DNA of 64,000 nucleotides from Tetramitus jugosus (taxonomy: Eukaryota > Heterolobosea > Eutetramitea > Acrasida > Vahlkampfiidae). A program made the translations under genes and the position numbers. Below the pieces are notes generated by a model. The model made no database searches. It was not told the DNA's origin and worked only from the letters and a program-made list of their open reading frames with translations. Of the stretch, positions 9,162 through 17,377 are shown in pieces. Numbering within the stretch: position 1 is the stretch's first letter; each line of letters opens with the position of its first letter. The stretch is taken from positions 248,001-312,000 of the forward strand of contig OW569347.1 of NCBI GenBank assembly GCA_937625935.1. The letters are read 5' to 3'.

Positions 9162-10256
9162 ATGGTCAAGCGAAAACAACCAGAACAACAACCAAAAGCT
9201 GCTCCCTTGTCATCTTCAACGACCATAACCAACTCTGATGAAAACAAGGTTCAAAAACCGCACAAGACTCGCAAAAACAAACACACCAATCACTACAAGA
9301 GTCAAGTCTCACAGTACTTTGATGTTGTGAATCAGGAAGCAAAGAAAAAGGAACGTGACGCACCAGGTCTCTCCTTCTTCTCCAAGTGTCTCTTGTCTTC
9401 ATCATCATCATCATTGGTTGTTAAAAAATTGAAAAAGGGCGAAAAACCAACTGTTGAACAAGCATGGAAAAATCAACAATTGAGACAGTTGGGCTGGGGC
9501 AGTGATACCTTTTCGGATCGACCACTCTCAAGTGTGACTCGCGTGTGTCACTGTGAACTGTGTGAACTAAAGAGTGTCGTTGCTCAAAACGCCAAAAAGT
9601 GTTCAACTTTTGTCTTGTTGGATCTTGATAATTGGGGATGGAAGGACTGGAGTAGTGGCAACCGTCGTCGTCAGCATGTCCACAAGAATGATGACAATCA
9701 AAATGGGCAAAATGTGCATCAAGAAAATCGAACAGAGCTGCAGCAGTCATTGTCGTCGTTAAATGGAGTGTTTTGTTGGGCGTTTCATGGTGGTGGATTC
9801 GAACGGTATTTGCCCAGTGAACAAGACAAGGAACAATTTCAAAAGTGGAATATGCAGATTGAGAAGATGAACGAATCGAATAGTAGAAAAAAGTCATCAT
9901 TGCCGCAAAAGAGTGAGAAATCATTGCATGATCAGGACGAACAACAGTGCGTGTTTGAACATTTTATGCAGCGAAATGCTCTTCGGTTCTCGCCTAGTGG
10001 TTGGTCAGATCAGAGTGCAGATTTGGCCATTCGAAAAATGAGCAAGTTGTTGTTGCAAAAGGTGAATGTATGTGTGGTGACACGGGATGAGGATTTGAGA
10101 GTGGAGTGCGAAAGGAATCATGGCAAGCCTGATGAGGAAGTGTCAACCACAACGAACAAGAAGAAATTTTTATGCATTCGACCAAATGTTGTTGGGTATA
10201 ACAATGTCATGTCTCATTTGAAACAATTTGTTGCGGACGTTAATAAAGAGACATGA
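9162..10256 (+). CDS. PIN/NYN-like domain protein
   Basis: 364 residues from the ATG at 9162; the frame extends upstream without an ATG. The N-terminus is Lys/Gln-rich with a Ser run. A two-Cys knuckle (VCHCELCEL) is at about residue 130. Then comes a PIN/NYN-like fold: strand plus acidic motif STFVLLDLDNWGWKDW, a loop NGVFCWAFHGGGFERY, the second acidic motif SDQSADLAIRKMSKLL, and VNVCVVTRDEDLRVE. The spacing of DLDN, SADLAI and VTRDED is like the three acidic clusters of NYN nucleases and of the PIN-like region of vertebrate ZNF451. An RNase or RNA-binding role is inference; the acidic residues appear intact. Confidence 0.6.
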   Translation: MVKRKQPEQQPKAAPLSSSTTITNSDENKVQKPHKTRKNKHTNHYKSQVSQYFDVVNQEAKKKERDAPGLSFFSKCLLSSSSSSLVVKKLKKGEKPTVEQAWKNQQLRQLGWGSDTFSDRPLSSVTRVCHCELCELKSVVAQNAKKCSTFVLLDLDNWGWKDWSSGNRRRQHVHKNDDNQNGQNVHQENRTELQQSLSSLNGVFCWAFHGGGFERYLPSEQDKEQFQKWNMQIEKMNESNSRKKSSLPQKSEKSLHDQDEQQCVFEHFMQRNALRFSPSGWSDQSADLAIRKMSKLLLQKVNVCVVTRDEDLRVECERNHGKPDEEVSTTTNKKKFLCIRPNVVGYNNVMSHLKQFVADVNKET

Positions 10257-10342
10257 TAACTTAATGTATTGCTAAATTGCATTAACCGTTGTTTACGAGT
10301 GGTAAGAAATCATGAATTCCAAATACTAAGAGTTTTAGACAC

Positions 10343-10347
10343 AAAAA
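10343..10347 (-). terminator. Pol III terminator of tRNA-Asn
   Basis: Five consecutive T on the minus strand (aaaaa on plus) seven bases after the tRNA 3' end. This is the minimal RNA polymerase III stop signal. Confidence 0.6.
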
Positions 10348-10353
10348 CGTGTT

Positions 10354-10426
10354 CTCCTCCAGTTGGGCTCGAACCAACGACCTGCAGGTTAACAGCCTGA
10401 CGCTCTACCAACTGAGCCATGGAGGA
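10354..10426 (-). tRNA. tRNA-Asn (anticodon GTT)
   Basis: The minus strand from 10426 to 10354 folds as a 73-nt cloverleaf without an intron. The acceptor stem is TCCTCCA/TGGAGGA with discriminator G, the D arm is GCTC-AGTTGGTA-GAGC, the anticodon loop is CTGTTAA (GTT), and the T arm is GTTGG-TTCGAGC-CCAAC. One anticodon-stem pair (27-43) is a T-C mismatch. A run of five T on the minus strand (10347-10343) lies a few bases past the 3' end, as expected for a Pol III terminator. Confidence 0.95.
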
Positions 10427-10435
10427 TCGGTATTC

Positions 10436-10777
10436 ATGGTTCTTTTACTAGAGTATTTGAAACGGAATCATTCAACAAATTTGGTGAAGGAATACGGCAA
10501 CAGCCGTTATGCAGTGTGGACCACTGCACGGAAAGGCTCTAGGCCAAGTGACAGAGAGGTCGTCATTACTGGCAACGGTAATGGTGTCTCTCAGTCATAT
10601 TTGGCAAGAAAGATAGGAGAGGAGTTTGGTGACTGGCTCAACCGAGTCCAGGTCATCAAGAGGAAAGGCCAGCACATGGTTGTATGGAAAAAAAAATTTT
10701 TGACTACTCGGGTATTCGACGACTCGGGTGCTCCAAATCTTGCATTCACAACGTTTCATAGGTCGTGTATTTGGTAG
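10436..10777 (+). CDS. Small hypothetical protein, or first exon of the next gene
   Basis: A 113-residue frame starting ten bases beyond the 5' end of the divergent tRNA. The composition looks coding rather than random: EYGNSRYAVWTTARKGS, REVVITGNGNG, ARKIGEEFGDWLNRVQVIKR. I recognise no family. The sequence just before the next ATG (10806) is a good splice acceptor (TTGTTTGTTGTTTTCAG), and a donor GTATTC after codon LTTR (10715) would join this frame in phase to MNKTYSFF. So it may be the 5' exon of the following gene rather than a gene of its own. Confidence 0.35.
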   Translation: MVLLLEYLKRNHSTNLVKEYGNSRYAVWTTARKGSRPSDREVVITGNGNGVSQSYLARKIGEEFGDWLNRVQVIKRKGQHMVVWKKKFLTTRVFDDSGAPNLAFTTFHRSCIW

Positions 10778-10805
10778 TTGGTTTTCCATTGTTTGTTGTT
10801 TTCAG

Positions 10806-11790
10806 ATGAACAAAACCTATTCCTTTTTTCAGTCGGAGGTATTTTTGGTTCCTCCCGAAAAAAACACCACAGCCCAACAACAAGACATCATGCACAGTCA
10901 ATCATTTGTTCGTTCTTCGTCGTTTGCTCATGCAGCCTATGTGGCTTCCATGACCAATGTCTCTCCACTGTTCATTCCCAGCATCTCCTGTCTCAGTGTA
11001 CAAATCAACAACAATAATCACACTGCCTTATCGACCGATGTGGGTGGTTCGTCATGTGCTGCATTCGTTTCGCACGTGGCAACAAAAAGGTACGATATTT
11101 TATGCATGCACAGTTGTTGTTGTTGACTTGTCATGACTCACTTTTTTGATCAAATGTGGTTTAACACAACTAATAATAATAATAACAATGATTGATTGAC
11201 TGTGAATGATGAATGATGATGATAGTGAGATGAGTCTCGAAGGGATCAAGTTTCTTGAGCGCGTGTCAGACAAGATTATGATTGAATGTGGTCCCAAGAT
11301 TTCCGAAATTGTGTTGAACGAACTGAACAAGAGCAGCAACAGCACGAACATTAACAACGGACAAAATATTTTTTCGTTCAAAGAGGTAGGAGCAGCAAAT
11401 CCATCTTGGCTCTTTTCTCTGCCATTTCCAACTGCTTCCTCCACTCCAAAACAACCAAAGCTTTCGACACAACAACAAGATCAACAGAAGGAGAATGAAT
11501 CAACAATGTCTGATACGGCATCTTGGCAAGGAGTCATGCAGCTGTGCAAGGAATCATTGGATAGAATGACCAATTCTCTGTTGAGAATAGCTTTGTCTAT
11601 TGCTCAAGGTTTCTCTCTGTTGAGTCAATCTGTGTTTGCAAAGCACAGGACATGGATCAGTCAGAGCGTGTTTTTGTTGTGTTGTTACACGGTGAGCAGT
11701 ACGTTGATATCGCAGGATGATCAGTCCTTGTTTACAGATTGCATTTCTCGTGTGTTGAGTGCTTGGAATGAGCAAGCTCCAATGGAATAA
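10806..11790 (+). CDS. Hypothetical protein with C-terminal hydrophobic helices
   Basis: Exons 10806-11089 and 11226-11790, separated by a 136-nt intron (GTACGA...GATGATAG), give 282 residues; the junction codon AG|T reads ...THVATKSEMSLEGIKFLERV. The N-terminal half is Ser/Gln/Asn-rich and hydrophobic in patches. The middle is a helical segment (KFLERVSDKIMIECGPKISE), then a Gln/Ser linker. The end has two hydrophobic helices (LLRIALSIAQGFSLLSQSVF; QSVFLLCCYTVSSTLI) that could anchor it in a membrane. No family recognised. An extra upstream exon is possible (see the preceding ORF). Confidence 0.6.
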
Positions 11791-11894
11791 GCATAAATGA
11801 ACCAACATGTAATAAAGGGACAACAAGAAAAACTGTAAAATCGGAGCTCAAATAGGAAAATCTGATTGAAACAAAAAAGCAGAAAAAACAAAAA

Positions 11895-12782
11895 ATGCAG
11901 AACAACAACAACAACAATAACAACAATAGCAACAGTGATCACGATTTGACGACTGGAGAAACCGAAACCAATTCATGGGTTTCAGAATGGAAATCCAATG
12001 TTGTCAATCGTGTCGGTAGTTCACTTGGTTTCACTGCTGTCGCTTCTGCTGCTTTTTATGCACTCGATCGTTTCAAACACAACCGAACAACAATGGAAAC
12101 AATGAATCACTCCGAGGCCACAACTACTACTAATGCCATGCGTAAACTAGCACCCTTTCATAAAACAAGAGCTTTTCGAACCATTAATTTCGCAGCCAAT
12201 GTAACTTCAATGACATTTCTGTACTTTGGATGTCAACAATACCTAAAGATGAATTCTGTGAGATTGTTGCCAAAATTTGGTGGTGGTGAAAAAACAGCAG
12301 TACAAGAAGAAACAAGCAAGAATGGTACGGTTCCATTGAGTGAGAGTGAGCGATTGGCACAGCATGCTCTCTCGGGTTTTGTGACTGGAAGTGTCATGCA
12401 TTTTTTGATGCAACCGAATCGAGTTTTGCATTCGTGGAGATTGGGTCTGTTGTTTGCATTGGGTGCCACTGCAACAGTGAAGGGGTATGATCAGTTCACA
12501 TGGTGGAAATTCAATCGACTGATTCGATTGGAGGAAGAACAGAAGAGAATAGAAGAGATGAAAGCACTGGGTCAATACACTGAAGAAGAACAAGAATTGA
12601 GATCGTGGTTCGACAGAATGTATGACCGGTTGCCAGAGTGGCTGAGAAAGGAAGATGAAGACACCGCAGAGCTACGGCAGAAGTATAATGATATTCGAAT
12701 AGCCAGAGATGAGATTCGGCAGTTGGCAGAGTTGGAGCAAGAAGAATATCAAAGACAACAACAGCAACAACAAAAGAAATAA
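11895..12782 (+). CDS. Hypothetical membrane protein
   Basis: A 295-residue single-exon ORF with a poly-Asn start (nine Asn). Three or four hydrophobic segments are present (SLGFTAVASAAFYAL; INFAANVTSMTFLYFG; HALSGFVTGSVMHFLM; GLLFALGATATVKG), then a long charged helix (LIRLEEEQKRIEEMKAL...) ending in a Gln run. Glycines inside the helices and the small-residue pattern recall Tim17/22-type proteins, but no signature confirms this. It converges with ALDH7 (about 30 bp between stops). Confidence 0.6.
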   Translation: MQNNNNNNNNNSNSDHDLTTGETETNSWVSEWKSNVVNRVGSSLGFTAVASAAFYALDRFKHNRTTMETMNHSEATTTTNAMRKLAPFHKTRAFRTINFAANVTSMTFLYFGCQQYLKMNSVRLLPKFGGGEKTAVQEETSKNGTVPLSESERLAQHALSGFVTGSVMHFLMQPNRVLHSWRLGLLFALGATATVKGYDQFTWWKFNRLIRLEEEQKRIEEMKALGQYTEEEQELRSWFDRMYDRLPEWLRKEDEDTAELRQKYNDIRIARDEIRQLAELEQEEYQRQQQQQQKK

Positions 12783-12812
12783 AGGAGATCACGAGAGTGA
12801 GCACTTTAATAT

Positions 12813-14477
12813 TTAGTTTCCAAAGTCAATTCCTTGAGCAAGAGGCAACTTGGAGCCATAGTTGATGGTGACAGTGGATTGCTTCATGTATTGCTTCCAT
12901 GCATCACTGCCAGATTCACGACCACCACCAGTTTGCTTCTCACCTCCGAAGGCTCCTCCGATTTCAGCACCGTTGGTTGGAATGTTGACATTGACAATAC
13001 CAGTATCAGATCCCAATGGTCCGATCCAGTTGAACACATCACTTGGGTTTTGAGTGAAGATGGATGCAGACAAACCGTGGTGAGATCCCTTGTTGTTGAT
13101 GTGGACCAAATCTTCGAAGCCTCCCTTGGCCTTCAACACGTACAAGATTGGTACAAATGTCTCTTGCTTGACAATGTCAGCAGTGTGATCAATCTCAATA
13201 ATAGTTGGCTCAACATAGTTTCCTTGCAAGTGATCCAAGACATTGCCACCAAACAGAACCTTACCACCTTGCTTCTTGGCCTCAACAATAGCGCTTTGAT
13301 AGTTCTTGACTGCTTGAGCAGTGTGCAATGGACCGCACAAAACACCCTTCTCCAATGGATTGCCAACCTTGACAGACTTGTATGCACTGACCAACTTTTG
13401 AACAACAGTATCGTACAAGCTCTCATGGATGATCAATCTACGGCATGTGGTACATCTCTGACCAGCGGTACCAACGGATGCAAACAGAGTGGCTCTGACA
13501 ACCATCTCTACATTGGCATCAGGCATCACCAAAATGGCATTGTTTCCACCCAACTCCAACAAGCATCTTCCGAATCTATCATTGACAAGCTCTCTCACCT
13601 TCTTACCAATAGGTGTGCTACCAGTGAAGGACACTAGGTCCATTTGTGGATCTCTGGCAATAGCCTCACCAATCTGTGAACCACCGGTAAAGGTAGTGGC
13701 AATCAGTCCAGCGTATGGAACATTGTTCTCCTCCAACACTTCGGCCATAATTCTACCAACGGCAATCGTAGTCAATGATGTGGATGGAGCACCCTTCCAG
13801 ACACACAAATTTCCACAAACCATGGCAATGGCAGCGTTCCATCCATAGACGGCACATGGGAAATTGAATGCAGTAATAATACCGACAGCACCGAGTGGAT
13901 TCCAAGTCTCAAACATGACGTGCTCTGGTCTTTCACTAGGAATCACCTTACCATTGATCATTCTGGACAAACCAGTTGCATAGTCACAAATGTCAATAAA
14001 CTCTTGAACTTCACCCAATCCTTCAGCTTGGATCTTACCCATCTCCAATGAAACAAGCTTTCCCAATGGTTCCTTCTTTTGTCTCAAACGATCACCAATC
14101 TGTCTCACAATTTCACCTCTGAGTGGTGCTGGAACTTGTGCCCATGCTCTCTTTGCCTTCTCATAGTCTGGATGAGTGGTCACACTGTGATATTGCTCTG
14201 CAGTAGGCACAGACACAGTTGCAATGGATTCGTTGGTGGCAGGGTTGACACTAGTGATCATCTCATTGGCCTTACCATGGTGCCACTTACCATTGTAGTA
14301 TGCACCAGCATTGTTCTCTGCTTGGAGACCCAACTCTGCCAAGAATGGATATTGGTCAAATGTCAGTTGCTTGGAGTAGTGTGCAACACAAGGTGTAGCT
14401 CTCATGGTGGAGGTGGAGACACCAGTGGTGGAGCGCTTGGTGAGTGTGTTGATTGATCTTGTGGCAAATTGCTTCAT
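12813..14477 (-). CDS. ALDH7A1: Aldehyde dehydrogenase family 7 (antiquitin)
   Basis: 554 residues from the ATG at 14477, chosen because it gives a mitochondrial presequence ([19 protein letters not shown]); the frame is open to 14621 but those residues are not family-like. Antiquitin oxidises alpha-aminoadipic semialdehyde with NAD+ in lysine breakdown. Visible motifs: [15 protein letters not shown], the NAD-binding [12 protein letters not shown], the general base in LLELGGNNA, and the nucleophile in [10 protein letters not shown] at about residue 342. The C-terminal [20 protein letters not shown] block is diagnostic of ALDH7. Length and order are normal. Confidence 0.95.
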   Translation of the reverse strand: MKQFATRSINTLTKRSTTGVSTSTMRATPCVAHYSKQLTFDQYPFLAELGLQAENNAGAYYNGKWHHGKANEMITSVNPATNESIATVSVPTAEQYHSVTTHPDYEKAKRAWAQVPAPLRGEIVRQIGDRLRQKKEPLGKLVSLEMGKIQAEGLGEVQEFIDICDYATGLSRMINGKVIPSERPEHVMFETWNPLGAVGIITAFNFPCAVYGWNAAIAMVCGNLCVWKGAPSTSLTTIAVGRIMAEVLEENNVPYAGLIATTFTGGSQIGEAIARDPQMDLVSFTGSTPIGKKVRELVNDRFGRCLLELGGNNAILVMPDANVEMVVRATLFASVGTAGQRCTTCRRLIIHESLYDTVVQKLVSAYKSVKVGNPLEKGVLCGPLHTAQAVKNYQSAIVEAKKQGGKVLFGGNVLDHLQGNYVEPTIIEIDHTADIVKQETFVPILYVLKAKGGFEDLVHINNKGSHHGLSASIFTQNPSDVFNWIGPLGSDTGIVNVNIPTNGAEIGGAFGGEKQTGGGRESGSDAWKQYMKQSTVTINYGSKLPLAQGIDFGN

Positions 14478-14929
14478 AGTGTTGTTGTTAAAGGGTGATG
14501 ATCTTCTTTTGCAAGGTTGGTTTGCTAGATTGTTTTTGCGACGATGGATAGGATTTTTCTGATGGCAGCGTCCAACAGCACAAACATGCGAAATCGGAGA
14601 TATTGCCGGACCTGTTTGCACGAAATCAAATTTATTGTAAGGTGCGATGAGGTGTTGGCTATGTGGTGATTGACCAAATATTTACATGGAAAGGACTCTC
14701 TGTTTGTGTTGTCAGATTCTTGAGGGACTGGACTTGCTTTTGTGCACCAATAGTGCCCACTACATTGTGGAATGGGCATCACAAACAGTGAGTAGTTGCT
14801 CTTCCACTATCATATCTTTTGCTTCAGACAAACACAGGAGAGAGTTTTAAGTGAGAGATGAAAAAGGCATTATTATATCTCTTTCTCGCACCCATCTGAG
14901 TCATCATTCCTCTCCAAGGACCAAAGAGC
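14478..14929. other. Intergenic, no gene seen
   Basis: About 450 bp between the ALDH7 start and the stop of the small heat-shock protein gene, both on the minus strand. It should contain the ALDH7 promoter. Frames crossing it have no recognisable content. Confidence 0.45.
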
Positions 14930-15625
14930 TTACATCTTAGGTATACTAATGATCAATTGTCCATTTTGGTCCACTGATCTCTTCATTGCATCAGGGTTCG
15001 TATCCCTAGGCAACGCAAACACCTTGTCAAACGGTTGAGCCAAATTTCGTGGTTGTGAGGGCACCGATGATGCCGATGATCTCTTGTACACCTTGAGACA
15101 CGCACCATGATCATCAAACACATCTACGCCAATATCATCTTCTGTACAGTCTCTCAGTCGACAAATGATTTGAACTTGATCTGCATCTTCAGTCATCCAT
15201 GATTCATTCGCAGGTAATGTCGACGATGAAGAAGCAGACGACGAAGCAGAAGCCAACATACCACCACTCTTTGAAGAACTGAATGGACAGCTCATGTTGT
15301 TGAGATCGTTGAATCCAATCCAGTGAATAGGTGAGTGAGTCATCATAGCAGAGCTATCACCACTACCTAGCAAATTTCTATTGTTGTTGTTCTCTTGTTG
15401 AAGCATGACGTCGTTGTTATAAATGTTGTTGTGATAATTGTTGTTGTATGACCGTTGTTGAGGAGAGTTGCTAAAAGTATTATGATCAGAAGTGTTATCG
15501 TACAAGGGTGAATGTGGCTGTTGCTGTTGTTGAGGTTGTCGTTGAGGTGAGATGGTCCTTGATTGTGGATGGTGGTGGTGAGGATGCAGTTGTAGTGATG
15601 CAATTTGTTGTTCAAGAGTTTTCAT
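14930..15625 (-). CDS. Small heat-shock protein (alpha-crystallin domain)
   Basis: 231 residues. The first 140 are His/Gln/Asn/Ser-rich and disordered. The last 90 form an alpha-crystallin-like domain: ESWMTEDADQVQIICRLRDCTEDDIGVDV corresponds to strands 2-4, FDKVFALPRDTNPDAMKRSVDQNG to the F-R-F-x-LP...G-L region, and it ends LIISIPKM where the family has G-V-L-T-I-x-I-P-K. These ATP-independent chaperones hold unfolding proteins in the cytosol. The usual C-terminal I-x-I tail is missing because the protein stops right after the last strand. A related CS/p23-like fold is the alternative. Confidence 0.7.
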   Translation of the reverse strand: MKTLEQQIASLQLHPHHHHPQSRTISPQRQPQQQQQPHSPLYDNTSDHNTFSNSPQQRSYNNNYHNNIYNNDVMLQQENNNNRNLLGSGDSSAMMTHSPIHWIGFNDLNNMSCPFSSSKSGGMLASASSSASSSSTLPANESWMTEDADQVQIICRLRDCTEDDIGVDVFDDHGACLKVYKRSSASSVPSQPRNLAQPFDKVFALPRDTNPDAMKRSVDQNGQLIISIPKM

Positions 15626-15859
15626 GGTGGTTGGAGGGAAATAGGTGGATCTGTCTCTTCTTATAAGATGATTAAAAACGTGTTGTCAACTGGTTCGATC
15701 AATTGTGTTGGTATTTTTGATTTTGGACACCGGCCAAGATGTGGAAAAAAATGGTGTTTGTGAGATGATATTTTGGCCGCTCCTTTCGCGAGAATCAATT
15801 CCCAGATATCCCTCCAACGAGGTCCCTATGGAGAAGAAACACTATACTTAGGAGGTGTC

Positions 15860-17263
15860 TCAGCCTAGATTCTTATAATTATAGAGAACTTGTTCCATCT
15901 GAGTGAAATGGTGAATGAACTCCTCAGTTCCTATTCCATACTTTTCATACTGGTGGACGTAAGCTTTGGAGTAGAACATCTCTGATGCTTTCTGCAGAGT
16001 CCGATCCAGAGGGACAACAACTGATTGGGAGTTGGACAACAAAACCGCGGATTTGTCAAACTTGTTGAAATTCTTATCGATAGTGGACAACATTAGTCTA
16101 TCCTTCTTCTCCACCCATGGAGCATAAGCCAGAGGATGTCTGAATTTATCGATAGTGTCTTGGGTGATTTCATTCAATCCTTGTCCACGAAGAATTAAAA
16201 GATTTGATACACTTTTGTTAACATGACTACTTCGAGATCTATCTAAAGCAGACATCCGATAACTACTGTGAACATCAGGCAGTTTGATACTCCAGTTGAT
16301 CTTTTCTTCTATTTTGGCATCAGCAATCAGCATTTGATGTAAATGTTTAAGGAGACCTTGCCACATGAAACTGCTGTACTGTTTTGATTTTGTAGATATC
16401 TGAGGAATGGCTTTCGTGGTCAACAGACGATAACCTGGATGGGAGCATAGTGCGCGAAGAGGGTCAGCCCACAACTGCATCCACGACTCTCGTCTGAGTA
16501 GATTGTCGGATGCGATGGAGGACAAGTAGGAAGGGAGTAAAATATTGGCAAGGGCATTTGATATTACTTGATTCATATCTTGAAAGGAGGGGCTGGGTAT
16601 ATTCAAGAGTCTATTGCATGTCAAATTCAACATGTCATTGTCGAAAATGATTACTGCATCGCTGTGTTCCAGAAGAGTAGATAGAGTTAGAACTGTATTG
16701 TAATTTTGAACAATGACTTCACCTGAGGAGTAAGGCCACACCACTTGGTTCACGATGAACGATCGTTCGTATTCATCTCTCAGATTCTGGGCAATGTAAG
16801 CACCAAGACCGCTCCCTGTTCCTCCTGCCAGGCTAGACATGAGCATAAAACCTCCAAAATAATCACATCTCTCCACTTCTTTCCGTATTATGTCTTGGAC
16901 ACTGAATTGATTCGAGGAGCAGCTGTGAAGATAGGAATTTGGTCCATGAACATTGAAACCATACGCCCAATTATTGGCTGAACCACTCTGCTTGAAGTAT
17001 TGTGCAGAGCTATCATATTGAAACATGCCACTCTTTTGTGCCGACATAGAGGTTTGTTGAATCACCTTGGGTTCCATATCAATCATAGCGGATCGAGCAA
17101 CTCGTTTCCCTTGATGATCATATCTGAAGAACGCATCGAGAGCATACTCTGAGAAATCCTTCACAGAGGATGTTTCACTCTCGATTTCTCGGCACAACAT
17201 TTCAAACAGAGCTCCGCCTACTTGATTTCCACATTGACCTAGTTGTACTGTTACCAATGACAT
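15860..17263 (-). CDS. TUBD1: Delta-tubulin
   Basis: 467 residues, single exon; human delta-tubulin is 453. It starts MSLVTVQLGQCGNQVGGALF, very close to the human delta start, and keeps the delta-type DMEPKVIQQ, GSANNWAYGFNVHGP, the GTP-binding GGTGSGLGAYIAQNL at about residue 147, and QVVWPYSSGEVIVQNYN. Delta-tubulin is needed for triplet microtubules of centrioles and basal bodies and occurs only in organisms that build them. In an amoeboflagellate that assembles basal bodies de novo it should be switched on at differentiation. It is divergent from a coiled-coil gene 114 bp away, with two E2F-like sites between them. Confidence 0.96.
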   Translation of the reverse strand: MSLVTVQLGQCGNQVGGALFEMLCREIESETSSVKDFSEYALDAFFRYDHQGKRVARSAMIDMEPKVIQQTSMSAQKSGMFQYDSSAQYFKQSGSANNWAYGFNVHGPNSYLHSCSSNQFSVQDIIRKEVERCDYFGGFMLMSSLAGGTGSGLGAYIAQNLRDEYERSFIVNQVVWPYSSGEVIVQNYNTVLTLSTLLEHSDAVIIFDNDMLNLTCNRLLNIPSPSFQDMNQVISNALANILLPSYLSSIASDNLLRRESWMQLWADPLRALCSHPGYRLLTTKAIPQISTKSKQYSSFMWQGLLKHLHQMLIADAKIEEKINWSIKLPDVHSSYRMSALDRSRSSHVNKSVSNLLILRGQGLNEITQDTIDKFRHPLAYAPWVEKKDRLMLSTIDKNFNKFDKSAVLLSNSQSVVVPLDRTLQKASEMFYSKAYVHQYEKYGIGTEEFIHHFTQMEQVLYNYKNLG

Positions 17264-17279
17264 AGTTGTTGTTAATGTA

Positions 17280-17287
17280 TTTCCCGC
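17280..17287 (+). promoter_or_regulatory. E2F-like motif in delta-tubulin divergent promoter
   Basis: TTTCCCGC, an exact match to the E2F/DP consensus TTTSSCGC, 17 bp upstream of the delta-tubulin ATG. A second site lies 28 bp away in the opposite orientation. Confidence 0.4.
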
Positions 17288-17314
17288 CAGAAACTTTCAA
17301 TTTTCAATCAGATG

Positions 17315-17322
17315 GCGCCAAA
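17315..17322 (-). promoter_or_regulatory. Second E2F-like motif in delta-tubulin divergent promoter
   Basis: GCGCCAAA on plus, TTTGGCGC on minus, again an exact TTTSSCGC match. It is midway between the two divergent start codons (17263 and 17378). Confidence 0.4.
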
Positions 17323-17377
17323 TTTTGTTTAACAAGAAAACACTCAGAAGTTTCGCTCAACAGTTGAGAGAACGAAC

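Noticed and set aside
12834-13637. Long plus-strand frame opposite ALDH7
   Set aside because: Exactly antisense to a perfectly conserved ALDH7 core; a shadow of its codon bias with no family content.
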